Both the position numbers and the translations under genes were made by a program. From Aegilops tauschii subsp. strangulata (taxonomy: Eukaryota; Streptophyta; Magnoliopsida; Poales; Poaceae), in the NCBI RefSeq assembly GCF_002575655.3, contig NC_053039.3, forward strand, positions 239,112,622 to 239,176,621: a stretch of DNA of 64,000 bases, written 5' to 3'. Below, piece after piece: positions 44,102 to 56,247 of this stretch. The notes beneath the pieces were generated by a model. That model was not told where the DNA came from. It made no database searches and saw nothing but the letters and a program-made list of their open reading frames with translations. Position 1 is the first letter of the stretch; every line of letters starts with the position of its first letter.

Positions 44102-46437
44102 ATCTCGGCTTTTAAATCCCCGTAAATCCAAAACTCACCCGATAATCGTGAAACTTGGCATGGTGTCACGACATGGCACATATATGTCGACGAATTGTTT
44201 TTGTCCATTTTGGCGCAAGTTTTATTACAAGCCTATTACATATTGGAGCTTCTCTCAAAGAAGCCTCGTGGTTTCGATAGGGAAACGTGTCCCCCTTGTG
44301 GACGAAACGGTAATCACTTCCTCTTTTCAACTTGTACTTTCTTCTACAGGCAACATGGAACGACAGGATATTCGTGTTGAAATTTAAACTTATTAAGGGT
44401 TTGTTTGGCCCTTTTATACACTAATTGATTTTTCTAGGTATTTAATGTCCATAATTCAAATCTGAACTACAAATACATGCTCCAATTCACCAAAATGGCT
44501 AGAAAATTATACATGTGTCCTTGGGTGCATGTTTAGGTCCCATGGCAGGAATGGGAATGTATTACAACCGTAGCGGCGTCCTGGCTCGTCCTCAAACATT
44601 TGGAATCTCGGTTTTTAAATCCTCATAAATCCAAAACTCATCAGAAAGTCATGAAAGTTGGCATGGTGTCGCGTCATGGCACATATATGTCGTGGTAAAA
44701 ACATTGTCCAATTTGGGCCAAGCTTTATTACAAACCTCTTACAAACCGGAGCTTCTCTCAAAGAAGCCTCGTGGTTTTGATAGGGAAACGTGTACCCCTT
44801 GTGGGCAAAACAATAATCACTGCCTCTTTTCACCTTGTATTTTTTTTCTACGGGCAACATGGAACGACATGATATCTCTGCTGAAATTTAAACTTATTCA
44901 GGGTTCGTTTGACCTTTTTATACACTAATTGAGTTTCCTAGGCATTTAATGTCCATAATCCAAATCTGAACTACAAATACATGCTCCAGTTCACCAAAAT
45001 GGCTAGAAAAATTATACATGTGTCCTTGGGTGCATGTTTAGGTCCCATGCTAGGAATGGGAATGAATTACAACCGTACCGGCGTCCTGGCTCATCCTCAA
45101 ACATTTGGAATCTCGGTTTTTAAATAGGACATTTACATTTATGCCCCTAATTTGCGCCCACTCTCAGATTTAGCCCTAATTTCAAAGCCTGCTCAAATTT
45201 GCCCCTCTACCATTATGTGCACTTATAGAAATGCCCTTCTGTGCCGTTACCGTCCAGTCAAAGCTGGTCAAAGCCGGTCAAAGGGCTTTGACCGTACTGA
45301 AAAAAAGCAAAAAAAATCTAAAAAATCTAAAAATTTGTGGGATCAAAGATACTCAGGTTTGCAAGGTGCGTGCAAATTTTCGTGTTATTTGGACATTCCA
45401 GGAGCTCGTGTCAAAGGAAATACAATAAATATGTAAGCCTGTGAACAGTAAATTCAAAAAATAGCAAGAAAATTCAAAAAAATATGAACTTTTTTGGCAT
45501 CAAAGAGGCTCGGGTCTGCAAGCTGCGTGCAATTTTTTTTGTGTTTGGACATTGGAGGGGCTTGTGGAGAAAAAAAACATAACTTGGCTCGGGAAAAAAC
45601 TTGGGAAAAAATGACTAATTTGTTTTTTCTTGCTAGAGCTCCTCGCATGTCATTTTATCACAAAAACTTGCATGCACCTTGTGCACCCAAGCCTCTTTGA
45701 TGCCAAAAAATTCATGTTTTTTTGAATTTTCTTGCTATTTTATTTCAAATTTACTCTTCACAAGCGTGCAAATTAACTGTTTTTCCTGCCACGAGCTCCT
45801 GGAATGTCCAAATAGCACGAAAATTTGCACACACCTTGCACACATGAGTATCTTCTATCTCACAAAATTTTAGATTTTTTTGCTATTTTTTTCAGGATGG
45901 TCAAAGCTGTTTGACTGAACGGTAACGGCGCAGAAGGGCATTTCTGTAAGGGCACCTAACGGCGGAGGGGCAAATTTGAGCAGGCTTTCAAATTAGGGGT
46001 ATATTTGATTAGGTGGTTCGAGTTAGGGACATAAATGCAAATGGCCCTTTTTAAATCCCCATAAATCCAAAACTCACCAGAAAGTCATGAAAGTTGGCAT
46101 GGTGTCACGTCATGGCACATATATGTCGTGATAAAAACATTGTCCAATTTGGGGGAAGCTTTATTACAAACCTCTTACAAACCGGAGCCTGTCGCAAGAA
46201 CCCTCGTGGTTTCAATAGGGAAACGTGTCCCCTTGTGGGCGAAACGATAATCGCTCCCTCTTCTAGCCTTGTATTTTGTTCTACACGCAACACGGAACAA
46301 CGGGAGATTCGCGCTCAACTTTGAAATTATTCAGGGTTCGTTTAACCTTTTTTATTCATTAATTGAGTTTTCTAGTCATTTAATGTCCATAATTCTAATC
46401 CGAACTAGAAATACATGCTCCAGTGCACCAAAATAGC
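44102..46437 (+). repeat. Three ~505-bp tandem repeats, the third split by a MITE
   Basis: Units start AATCTCGGYTTTTAAATCC near 44102, 44606 and 45112. Each contains GGCATGGTGTC, ACATATATGTCG, a CCTCGTGGTTT block and ends near a CACCAAAATGGC block. The third is interrupted at 45126-46047 and truncated at its right end at 46437. No coding content. Confidence 0.82.
45126..46047. mobile_element. 922-bp foldback Mutator-like MITE
   Basis: Almost the whole element is one long inverted repeat: AGGACATTTACATTTATGCC on the left pairs with the complement of the right end, and blocks such as GCCGTTACCGT, CAAGAAAATTC and GGCATCAAAGAGG recur inverted. A 9-bp target duplication TTTTTAAAT flanks it (45117-45125; 46048-46056). 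Two uninterrupted paralogous units at 44102 and 44606 show the empty site. Nine-base duplications and long terminal inverted repeats fit the Mutator superfamily. No transposase. Confidence 0.85.
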
Positions 46438-46511
46438 CACCGCAAGCAACTAGTTTGCATTTTTCAAAGTTTTTTGTACAAACAGAATCGCACATGAACT
46501 AACTATAGTAA

Positions 46512-46913
46512 CCGTTTGTGTTATAATTTCTCATCGCAAACAGTTCATCCGAGTGGGTTGTTTGCTGCGTATCGCACACATCTTGTTTACACGAATCGTT
46601 TGTGTTCTTTTGGCTCATCGCAAGTAGTTCATCTATGTGAACTGTATGCCGCATATGACACATTTTGTTAAGTTGAACCGTTTCTGTTCTCTTCCCTAAT
46701 CGAAAACAGTTCGTCCGGGTGAACTGTATGCCGTATATCACACACACCTTGATCTGGCTGACCGTTTCTATTGCATTCCCTAATAGCAAACAGTTCATCG
46801 GAGTGAACTGTATGTCGTATATTGCACACACTTTGATATGGCTGCCCGTTTCTGTTGTTCTGTCTAATCACAAATAGTTCATATGGATCAACCGTATGCC
46901 CAGCATCGCACAC
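46512..46913 (+). repeat. Five tandem ~84-bp repeats next to a CACTA-type end
   Basis: Units start YCGTTTSTGTT at 46512, 46596, 46678, 46762 and 46846; the last is cut at 46913. Each contains CAAACAGTTCATC, a GAACTGTATGCCG block and (A)TCGCACACA. The GTGTGCGA core resembles the subterminal repeats at 15470-15720, so this may be CACTA subterminal DNA. Confidence 0.78.
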
Positions 46914-47390
46914 CACTACAAAAAAAAGACACATTTGTGACATTTTGGGCCGAACGAAGTTTTTTCCTGTCATGCTTATGACACTTCTATGACGATAATT
47001 GTGACAAAACCCGGTATCATCATAGTGGTGGGATCCTACTTCTATGACAAAAATCATGATAGAAATGGGCTTTTCGTCCTAGGCGGGCCAGAGACGCAAC
47101 TTCATGACATTCTTTGGGCCGTCCATGACGGAAAAACCGTGGTAGAAGCGAGGGCTAGGAAAATATCGGGGAGTTCCCAGTTACGGTGGGTGGTCAGGGG
47201 CCAAGCGATGCGCGTTTCTCTCATACACGTACGCGCGTGGGTGCGAGGCGTTAGGCTCTAACTGAACCCGAGTGAGGCGTTCGCCTACTGAACCCAGGCG
47301 ATTGCACCGCAGGCTATGCGTTACTGAACCCGATCGATCGATCGATCTAGTTGTTAACTGAACCCGATCGAGCGATTCCTTTGCTACTAC
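46914..47390 (+). mobile_element. CACTA-type terminus (left end, truncated)
   Basis: It begins CACTACAAAAAAAAGACAC and contains many short TATGAC/GTCATA-type subterminal motifs (TTCTATGACGATAATTGTGA, TTCATGACATTC) and a repeated ACTGAACCCGA near 47262, 47280, 47325 and 47356. I recognise it as a common Triticeae repeat of CACTA type. It ends abruptly against a Sabrina-type LTR piece near 47390. Confidence 0.65.
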
Positions 47391-47416
47391 AAAAGAAGTA
47401 TTAAGGTAAACCTAAC
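47391..47416 (-). repeat. Small left piece of a Sabrina-type LTR, split by the Copia element
   Basis: ACTACAAAAGAAGTATTAAGG joins, across the Copia insertion, to 62243 onward. It ends in the target duplication CTAAC (47412-47416). Confidence 0.65.
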
Positions 47417-48751
47417 TGTAGGTGCATCTAGTGCCACCCCTAGTTGGTTTTGGAGTATTGACGACAAACCTGGTTGAGGGACTAATGTGTTTGTGAGAAT
47501 TGCAGGATAACACAGGAAGTAGTCCCTCATTGATTCGGTTTACCTACCGGAGATGACCCCTAAAAATGTATGAAGACATTGAAGACAATGGTGGTATGTG
47601 AAGATATTCACATTGAAGACTATGACAAGAGAAGACATTGCGTGAAGACTATGGAGCGCGAAGACTTAGTTGTTTCGTTGTTTCCTTTTCTTCTTTGTTG
47701 AGTCATAGGAACCACCGTACTGTTAAGTGGGGTCCCCAGTGAACAAAGTCAGAGTGACTGAAGTGATGCTCAACCAAATCCTATGTCTTCGAGCGAAGAC
47801 AATGAGAGCAAATCTTATCCAGAGCTGGATGAGTCAGCTTTACTTGTAGCCCAAGTCAAGCTGCCGCGTGTGTTTGAAATCTGACCGTTGGAACACGTGT
47901 CAGTTCCTTAGTGACCCAGGGTCATTTCGGACAAATCAGGTCGGGTTGCCTAGTGGCTATAAATAGCCCACCCCCTACACCATAAATTGGTGGCTGCTCA
48001 GTGTTAGTGCACGGCTTTTGTCGTTTGAGAGCAACCCACCTCCGAAGCTTTTGAGAGAGAGAAATCCTTGCGAGGACAAAGCCCAAACACCCGGAGCCAA
48101 AGAGTGTTAGGCATCACTGAAGTCTTTCTGTCCGCGTGACCTGAAGACTTGTTACACTTGAGGACTGTGAATCCTCTAGCCGGTTAGGCGTCGCGTTCTG
48201 AGCACCCAAGAGTCATTGTGGATCGCCGGCGAACGCAGTCTGTGAAGGTTTGGAAGTCTACCTTGAAGACTTACCAGAGTGATTGGGCGAGGACTGGGTG
48301 TCCTTAGCTCAAGGGGAATAAGGTGAAGACGCGGTCTTCTGAGTTGAAACTCAGCCTCCCTAACCAGACGTACAGTTGTCACAGCAACTGGAACTGGTCC
48401 AACAAATCCTTGTCTTCGCCAAGCGACTGGTTCTATCGTCTCCCTCTCTTTATTTATAGTTGTCTTCGTGAAGTCATTGCCTGTTTGCTTTACCCATTTG
48501 TCTTCACTGTGTGACTACTATTGTTGTTTGGCTTCATACCATCTTCCATCCTGATCCTTACTACCTAGCTGCTATTAGTCTTCGTGCTTTGACTTCATTG
48601 CATACTTGACTATGGCTTGCTTAGTGTAGTTTACCTTCCGCTGCATATCAATAGGATCATTTCTATTGTTTGTCTTCGAAACTCTCATGTTTTGAAAACT
48701 TTTATAAAGATCGCCTATTCACCCCCCTCTAGTCGATAACTAGCACTTTCA
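47417..48751 (+). repeat. 5' LTR of the Copia element (1335 bp)
   Basis: TGTAGGTGCATC...AGCACTTTCA. The promoter TATA box TATAAATA is at 47958-47965 and intact here. Contains many GAAGAC (BbsI-type) motifs. Confidence 0.92.
47958..47965 (+). promoter_or_regulatory. LTR TATA box of the Copia element
   Basis: TATAAATA in the 5' LTR. The corresponding 3' LTR site (61443-61450) reads TAGAAATA, a mutation that should weaken it. Confidence 0.7.
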
Positions 48752-48753
48752 AT

Positions 48754-48765
48754 TGGTATCAGAGC
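48754..48765 (+). other. Primer binding site, initiator-Met tRNA
   Basis: TGGTATCAGAGC two bases after the 5' LTR, the canonical Copia primer site. Confidence 0.92.
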
Positions 48766-48817
48766 AAGGTACTCCCTTGTTCTGTGTGATTCGGTTTAAC
48801 CACCTGGAGTTTTAGCT

Positions 48818-50488
48818 ATGTCGACTGTAGGGATAATCAAAGTCTCCGATGCTTGCCCCGTCTTCGATGGAACTGAATATCCCTACTGGAAGAATAAGAT
48901 GCGCATGCATCTTGAAGCCATTGATGTCGACCTCTGGTATGTCGTCAAGAATGGCGTTCCCAAGACTGGTGAAGGTGTCACCCCTGCTGATGTCAAGAAG
49001 TTCATTCAATTGGAGTCTACTGCCAAGAACATCATCTGTGGTCATCTGACCAAAGGACAGTATGGCCGTGTGAGTGCTCTGGAAACGTCGAAGCTAGTCT
49101 GGGACTGGCTCTCCACGGTCAACGAAGGCGTCTCAACCCAGAGAGATCAAAGGATCAGTGTTCTTCGCAACCTCTTCAACCGCTTCAAGATAAACGACAA
49201 TGAGAATGTCCAGCTCACGTTTGATCGCCTCACTAACATCACAAATGAGCTTCGTGCTCTCGGCGCCACTGAGATCACCAAGCATGAATTCGTCAAGACA
49301 CTACTGAGATCACTTGACAGCTCGTTCGACAACCTTGCCCTCATGATACAAGAACGCCCTGTGTTCAAGACACTCGATCCGTCTGGTATACTTGAGAGGC
49401 TCAACACACATGAGTTCCAGCTATCTGAGAAAAGAGATATCTATGGTCCCAACTACGGCCGAACTCGTACTTTGAAGGCAAAAGTTGTTTCCTCATCTGA
49501 AGAAGAATCTGACTGCAGTTCTGATGATCCTGAAGACATTGGAAAGGAACTTGCTATGCTTGTGAACAAGTTCCAGAAGTTCACTAAGAAGAAGGGCTTC
49601 AGAAAGTCTTCACGATCTAGCTAAAGAAATGATGAAGCTTCCACTCATGACTACAAGAAGAGAACATGTCACAAGTGCAAGAAACCTGGACACTACATCT
49701 CTAAGTGTCCACAGTGGGATAATGAGAACAACAAGAAGAAGAAGAGCAAGGAATATGATTATGATGACAAGAAGAAGAAGAAATCCTCAAAGTCTTCTTC
49801 CAAGTCCTCATCCAAGTCTTCATCTCATAAGAAGAGCTCATCTGGCAAGGCTCGTGCTTTTGTTGGCAAGGAGATGGATTCAGAGGAGGATTCTGCTTCC
49901 GAGGAGGCGGAGGTGGAGTCCGAGGAGGAGTCTGACCCTGGCGTTGCAAGTCCGGCTCTAGCTACAGCCTACGTCGCCAAGTCTATCTTCAACACTGAAG
50001 ACAATGGCCCCGTCACCAACGCTGATGCTAATGACAAGGACGACTCTGCTCCCACCTACTGCTTCATGGCACGTGGTGCCAAGGTAAAATCACGCGATGC
50101 TTACTTTCAAACATCAAGTGAAGATGACTCTGATTGTGAATCCAAACCCAGCTACAAAACACTTGCTAAAATTGCAACTGAACAACAGAAAGCTATGGAA
50201 CATACTCAAAAACTGTTAGATAAAAGCGATGACTTGTTGGACGCGGAAATGACCCGTTCTCAGTCCTTAATTGAAGACGTAAAAAATCTTCATGTTAAGT
50301 ACCAGGAACTTGAAAGTCGTCATGAAACGCTCTCAACCACTCATGAAAAGCTCTCCTATGATTATCTTCAAAGGAAGCAAGAGCTTGAGAAATTGAGAGC
50401 GGCTCATGAAGACTTAAAAAAGAGAATGAGTCACTTCGCGCTCAACAGATCAGTTCCGCTCAGGAAGGATTTGAACCACCATGTCTAA
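48818..50488 (+). pseudogene. Gag of the SIRE/Maximus-type Copia element
   Basis: It starts at the ATG of 48818, 53 bp after the primer site. The UBN2/DUF4219-like gag core comprises YPYWKNKMRMHLEA, LWYVVKNG, and an LLRSLDSSFD block. A CCHC zinc knuckle CHKCKKPGHYISKC follows at about 49671-49712. Next come a Lys/Ser-rich stretch, an acidic segment and a long coiled coil (about residues 430-540 of the frame), typical of the long SIRE-type gag. One TAA at 49622-49624 interrupts the frame between core and zinc knuckle. The frame is lost near 50488. It would form the particle and bind RNA. Confidence 0.86.
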
Positions 50489-51605
50489 AACGCCTTGAGC
50501 GTGATAACGCTACTTCTATTGCTGAATGTTCTACTGCTGCTACTGTTGCAATATCTTCAACTGCTGATGTGGTAACTAACCCCTCTGCTGAGGATACCAC
50601 TACTATTGCTGATGAAAATGCTAGGTTGAAGACATTGCTTGAAACAGGGATGTACAAAAGTCTCTAAGGGCATCAGACACTGTGTGATGTCCTCAAAAAG
50701 CATATTCTGAACCGAAACCCTAGGAAAGAGGGTGTTGGGTTCGAGAGGAAAATGAATGTTGATGGCTCCTACTGGAAGCCTGAGCAGTACCCCAAAACCA
50801 CATGGGTTGATGCAAAGGGACCTTTAGTGGATCCATCCACCTTACCTGGCTTCACTTGTCCTAACCCTATTATCATTGATGAATCCTTTGATGAAAACTA
50901 TAAACTGTTTAAGAATCAGAATGGTGAAGTGTTTGCCAGGTATATTGGTACTAACTGCAGGAATGGGCCACCTATGAAGAAGATCTGGGTTCCCAAAAGT
51001 TGTCTTGAGAATCTTCCTGTGAATGTCATCATGACACTGCCTGGGAAGAAGACAAATCCCAGACCAAAGGCTTCATATGGTCCAAAGGCTTCATACAGAC
51101 AGAGGACTCACCTGAGTCACCCTAACGCCAATGTTTTGCAGGGAAACCATACTCAGACTTATGAATATGAGTGTGTTTCTTCAAACCGCTATGTTCATAA
51201 GACTAAGAACTATTCTGCTTATTCATATGAGTACTATTCACCTCCTGCAAGGCTATTTGCTAGGGCTTCAAAGCCGAAGTTCTCAGATGTTGCACTTAGA
51301 CTCATTGCTTCTAAGCCACCCCTGAAGATGTGGGTGGTTAAGAAGAATTAAATTTCTTTTGCAGGGAAAGGTCTCCAGCCGGAAATCAAAGGCGTCTGAT
51401 GCTATTGCTGGGGACCTAAAACATCTTGTAGGGCGCAAGATCAAATGCCCAAATGGTCTCACTATGTATTTTGTTCCTGAATCGTTTGCCAATCATCCTA
51501 TCAGTCCTAATCTTGATCTGAGCTTTGATAATCCTCTTGCCCATCAAATGTTTATGCTTCACAATACTCTTGGTGAAGCCTATCCCCCTAACTGTACTAT
51601 AGGGT
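50489..51605 (+). pseudogene. Gag-protease connecting region of the Copia element
   Basis: Coding continues in shifted frames. A short piece to 50667 is followed by 50752-51351 (frame 1), with TLPGFTCPNP, an IWVPKSCL block and a Tyr/Ser-rich segment, and by 51359-51652 in another frame. SIRE/Maximus elements have a similar long spacer before the protease. No enzymatic motif recognised; at least three frame breaks. Confidence 0.65.
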
Positions 51606-52680
51606 ATGACACCTCATGCTTCAGAATGGATTATGGACAGCGGATGCATTAATCATATGATTAGTGATCGAAGTCTTCTCATGGACTCAACCTTACGTCC
51701 ATCTGACAAGAGTCACATCACATTTGCTGACACTGGTAAAAGCAAGGTATTGGGTCTAGGTAGAGTTGCAATCTCAAAGGATCAGCACATGGTTAAAGTG
51801 ATGCTTGTTGAATCCCTTGGTTTCAACTTAATGTCTGTCTCAATGCTTTGTGACTTGAACATGATTGTGATATTTGGAAAATATCGTTGCCTTGTACTAA
51901 TGGAATCTGACAAGTCTCTAGTCTTTGAAGGGTACCGGAAATATGATCTGTACATGATAGATTTCTCAGCAGGGCCACAGCTTGCCGTATGCCTTCTTGC
52001 AAAAGCTTCAGAGTGCTGGCTCGGGCATCGGAGGCTAGGGCATGCTGGCATGAGGAACTTACACACTCTCGCAAAGAAGAAGCATGTCATAGGCATCGAG
52101 GGCATCAAGTTCAAGAAGGATCACTTGTGTGGTGCCTGTGAAGCTGGAAAGATGACTAGGGCCAAGCATCCCTCGAAGACAATCATGACGACATCTCAAC
52201 CCTTCGAGCTGCTACACATGGACTTATTTGGCCGTACTCACTACTACTGCTTGTCTCTATGGCTTCGTCATTGTTGATGATTATTCAAGATATACGTGGG
52301 TGAACATAATTCTCTACAAGACTGAAGTGCGGGATGTCTTCAGACGCTTCGCGAACCATGCCATGAACAACTATGGCGTCAAGATCAAGCATATCAGAAG
52401 TGACAATAGCACTGAGTTCAAGAACACCGGCCTCGACCTTTACTTGGATACATTGGGAATCACTCATGAGTTCTCCGCTCCGCACACACCCCAGCTGAAT
52501 GGCATCGTGGAGCGCAAGAACAGAACACTCATTGAGATGGCTCGGACGATGCTCGATGAATACAAGACACCAAGAAAGTTCTGGCCTGAAGCTATTGATA
52601 CTGCATGCCATGTCATCAACCGTGTTTATCTTCACAAGCTTCTGAAGAAAACATCCTATGAACTCCTCACTGGGTAAGAA
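51606..52680 (+). pseudogene. Protease and integrase of the Copia element
   Basis: Copia protease motif WIMDSGCINHM near 51624-51656. The GAG pre-integrase HHCC domain (LGHRRLGHAGMRNL ... CGACEAGK) is near 52020-52150. The integrase core has D in MDLFG (about 52220) and D in RSDNSTEFK, then the glutamate in IVERKNRTL. A frameshift at about 52235-52250 moves the integrase core into another frame, ending at the TAA of 52675-52677; a further frameshift follows into RT. Confidence 0.85.
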
Positions 52681-54211
52681 GCCAAATGTCAGTTACTTCA
52701 GAGTATTTGGTGCTAGGTGCTGGATCAAGAATCCACATCACACTTCAAAATTTGCACAGAAAGCACATGAAGGTTTTATGCTCGGTTACGGAAAGGATTC
52801 ACACTCCTACAGAGTCTTCAACCTCTTTCACTATAAAGTGGTTGAAACTGTGGATGTGCGGTTCGATGAGACTAACGGCTCGCAAAGAGAGCACCTACCA
52901 AATGTGCTAGATGAAGTTCCACCCAGTGAATCCATCAAGCTAATCGGAACTGGAGAAATCATGCCGTCTGATGCACAGCCTGAAGAGGAACTTATCATTT
53001 CTACACCTAATCAACCTGAAGACAATGCTCAGCCCGAAGACAATTCTCCCAACGATGACAATGATCAGCAAGAGCAAAATCTTTGTCCAGTTCATCCTCG
53101 TGTTGCAAATGAAGTACAGATTGAGAAGATAATTTATAGCATCAATGCACCTGGTACACTCACTCGTTCAAGAGCAACACAGCTAGCAAATTTCTGTGGG
53201 CACTTTGCCTTTGTCTCAATATCTGAATCCAAGAAAGTTGCTGAAGCCTTCATGGAACCTGAATGGATTCAAGCTATGCAAGAAGAGCTTCAACAGTTCA
53301 AGCTGAACAATGTCTGGGAACTTGTTAAGCGTCCTGACCCTCGCAAGCACAACATAATAGGCACAAAATGGATATATCGCAACAAACAAGATGAGCATGG
53401 TCAAGTTTTCAGAAACAAGGCTCGTCTCGTTGCTCAAGGATACACTCAAGTTGAAGGGATTGACTTCGATGAAACATTTGCTCATGTGGCTAGGCTTGAA
53501 GCTATTCACATATTGCTAGCCTATGCAAACCATCACAACATCTTGCTGTATCAAATGGATATGAAGAGTGCATTTCTCAACGGCAAGATTGACGAAGAAG
53601 TGTATGTTGCACAACCTCCTAGCTTTGAAGATCCAAAACATCCTGATATGGTGTACAAGCTAAACAAGGCACTGTATGGCCTCAAACAAGCCCCTCGTGC
53701 TTGGTATGACACACTCAAAGACTTCCTGAAGAGCAAAGGCTTCAAACCTGGTTCCCTGGATCCCACACTCTTCACGAAGAGATATGATGGTGAACTGTTT
53801 GTGTGCCAAATATATGTGGATGACATTATCTTCGGCTGCACCAACCAGAAATACAGTGATGAGTTTGGACACATGATGCAAGAGCAATATCAGATGTCCA
53901 TGATGGGTGAGCTGAAGTTCTACCTTGGTCTTCAAATTCGTCAGCAAAGAAATGGCATCTTCATATCTCAAGAGAAATACCTCAAAGATTGCCTGAAGAA
54001 GTTTGGAATGCAAGACTGCAAAGGTTACACGACGCCAATGCCAACCAAGAGTCATCTGGGTCCTGACGCCAATGGTAAAGAGTTCAATCAAAAGGTATAC
54101 CGCTCCATGATTGGTTCTTTACTTTATTTATGTGCATCTAGGCCAGATATTATGCTTAGTGTTTGCATGTGTGCTCGATTCCAAGCGGCACAAAGGAATC
54201 GCATCACTTAG
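52658..54211 (+). pseudogene. Integrase C-terminus and reverse transcriptase of the Copia element
   Basis: The longest open stretch of pol (517 codons). It begins with the integrase C-terminal [11 protein letters not shown] and [13 protein letters not shown] blocks and passes an acidic Pro/Asn/Gln-rich linker. RT blocks follow: [50 protein letters not shown] and the catalytic YVDDIIFG at about 53814-53837. A frameshift near 54190 leads into RNase H. Intact through the catalytic core. Confidence 0.9.
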
Positions 54212-54765
54212 CTGTGAAGCGAATTCTTCGATATTTGGCTGACACCCCAACATTAGGATTATGGTATCCAAATGGCTCCGAATTTGATCTAGTTGGATTC
54301 TCGGATGCTGATTATGCTGGTGACAAGGTGGATCACAAGTCTACATCAGACACATGTCACTTTCTGGGACGATCACTTCTCTGTTGGTCTTCAAAGAAGC
54401 AGAACTGTGTATCACTCTCCACTGCTGAATCTAAATACATTGCTGCTGGATCTTGCTACGCTCAGCTTCTATGGATGAAGCAAACACTCAAGGACTATGG
54501 CATCCATCTGAAACAAGTACCACTCTACTGCGACAACGAAAGCGCCATCAAGATTGCCAACAACCCAGTTCAGCACTCGAAGACAAAGCACATTGAAATT
54601 CTTCATCACTTTCTCAGAGATCATGTCATGAAGGAAGATATTGATATCATACACGTCAACACTGAAGAGCAACTGGCAGATATCTTCACAAAGCCCTTGG
54701 ATGAGAAAAGGTTTTGCAAGTTGCGGTTTGAGCTAAATATCTTGGAATCCTCAAATGTCCTGTGA
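54163..54765 (+). pseudogene. RNase H of the Copia element
   Basis: The Copia RNase H fold shows the DADYAGD block, STAESKYIAA and DNESAIKIANNPV, then a KHIEILHHFLRDHV helix and a VNTEEQLADIFTKPL tail. It ends at the stop at 54763-54765. It is frameshifted relative to RT but internally intact. Confidence 0.9.
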
Positions 54766-55411
54766 TCAGGCACACATCCTAACACTTATGCATGTTGATG
54801 ACTTAGATGTGCAACACACGAAGTAAAGTATATCTTCAATCAATGAAGACTTACATTCTAAGTGTGAATACATTAACGCGGAATTTGACTTCGGAGCGCC
54901 ACGATAATTGTGCGCCGTGTCTGGGTCTACTACTTCCTATACGGTAGGTAACGACACCACCAAATTCTTCTGTTTGAAGTGTTTTTCTCATGGCGTTACA
55001 TTTGCTATGTCTTCGCATTTGGTTTGTCTTCAACTTCAACATGTCTTCATGTTTATCTTCACTATGTTGATTTGGTTGTATTCTGATATTTACATATATT
55101 AGTGTTATGTCCTCTATAGCATTCACTTATAGCTATGTCTTCTCGTTTGGATCTTTTGAACTAAGTGAATGTGATCGGACCCTAACCTCTCTATGCTTTC
55201 TACCTCAAACTCTATCTATCCAAATCATATGCATTGAAACTGTCGAATGTCTTCTCTGCGTCCTTGTCAGCAGAAGATACAGAGACAAACATTAAATCTG
55301 TTTTAAATGTTCAACTCTTATTGCCTGAAACCCGGAGAAGCCGGAACGACCATCCGACAGTCCAGGCGGGCGTGGGAACGTGGGACAACCCCCAATGTGT
55401 TGCATGTTCGC
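54766..55411 (+). other. Spacer between pol and the extra ORFs of the Copia element
   Basis: No coding content recognised. It is rich in GTCTTC/GAAGAC motifs like the LTRs, and ends at the promoter-like region at 55412. Confidence 0.5.
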
Positions 55412-55483
55412 CACGTGTCCCTCAGATGTGAACCGCCAGGGGCACCCGCGTAATTGCGCTGTGCCGTCCCTTTCCCTATAAAT
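55412..55483 (+). promoter_or_regulatory. Internal promoter-like region before the env-like ORFs
   Basis: A G-box core CACGTG at 55412-55417 and a TATAAAT box at 55477-55483, followed by a CT-rich then GC-rich leader. Within it, a ~45-bp segment (GACGAAGCGCTTAGC...CTCCGACGCC) is tandemly duplicated at about 55570 and 55610. The layout looks like a plant Pol II promoter independent of the LTR. Confidence 0.5.
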
Positions 55484-56247
55484 GCACATCCAATCGCTGT
55501 CAAAATCCTTCTTCCACCTCTCCACCTCGACAAATCCTAGCGCCACCGCTAGCTCTCGACGACGCGGGCGACGAAGCGCTTAGCGGCTGCGACCTCTCCG
55601 ACGCCGGCGACGAAGCGCTTAGCTGCTGCGACCTCTCCGACGCCGTCTTCACGCCGGCCGCGAACATCGTCCTCTCCGCCGCCGCTGTAGGTGTCCTCCG
55701 TCGCCAAGTTAGGGCACATAAGATCGAACTGCTCGGCCTCATCTTCTACTCTGTCTAGCAGTTCATCGTGTGCTAAATTAAAACCCTCCTTTTACCGTCT
55801 TTTTGATCCTATAGATTCATCCTTTCTACCAAAAGTGGTTTCTACCTCCACAAATTTGGATCTATCCTGTCTGCATCTCATATGATGCCTAGTATATTCA
55901 CTTATGCTTCACACGTAGTTAGATTCCTCACTTGTACTTATTCTTGGATTCGTACAAATCTGGAACTAACTCTCAACATATAAGTGAATGTCTTCGCGCT
56001 ATGAGGTCAATGTCTTCTAAACTGATTTATCTTCAAAATCTTCTGAGAATGCATATGACCTCTTCCCCTTCCCTCGCATCTCTAATGCTCTCACAGGTAC
56101 ATGTCCGTGGGAGAATCCCTTGGTTCTCATAGTCTGCATTCATTTGCAGAATTCTTACAGCATCACATCAACTCTCCCGAAGCCAGTTCCTGTCTGACCA
56201 GCAGACGGAAGCCTTTGACAGTGTTGAAGCCATTCAATCTGAACCTC

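Noticed and set aside
46512..46913. 84-bp periodic array considered as CRISPR or rDNA spacer
   Set aside because: No spacer-repeat alternation, no rRNA sequence; units carry CACTA-like subterminal motifs.
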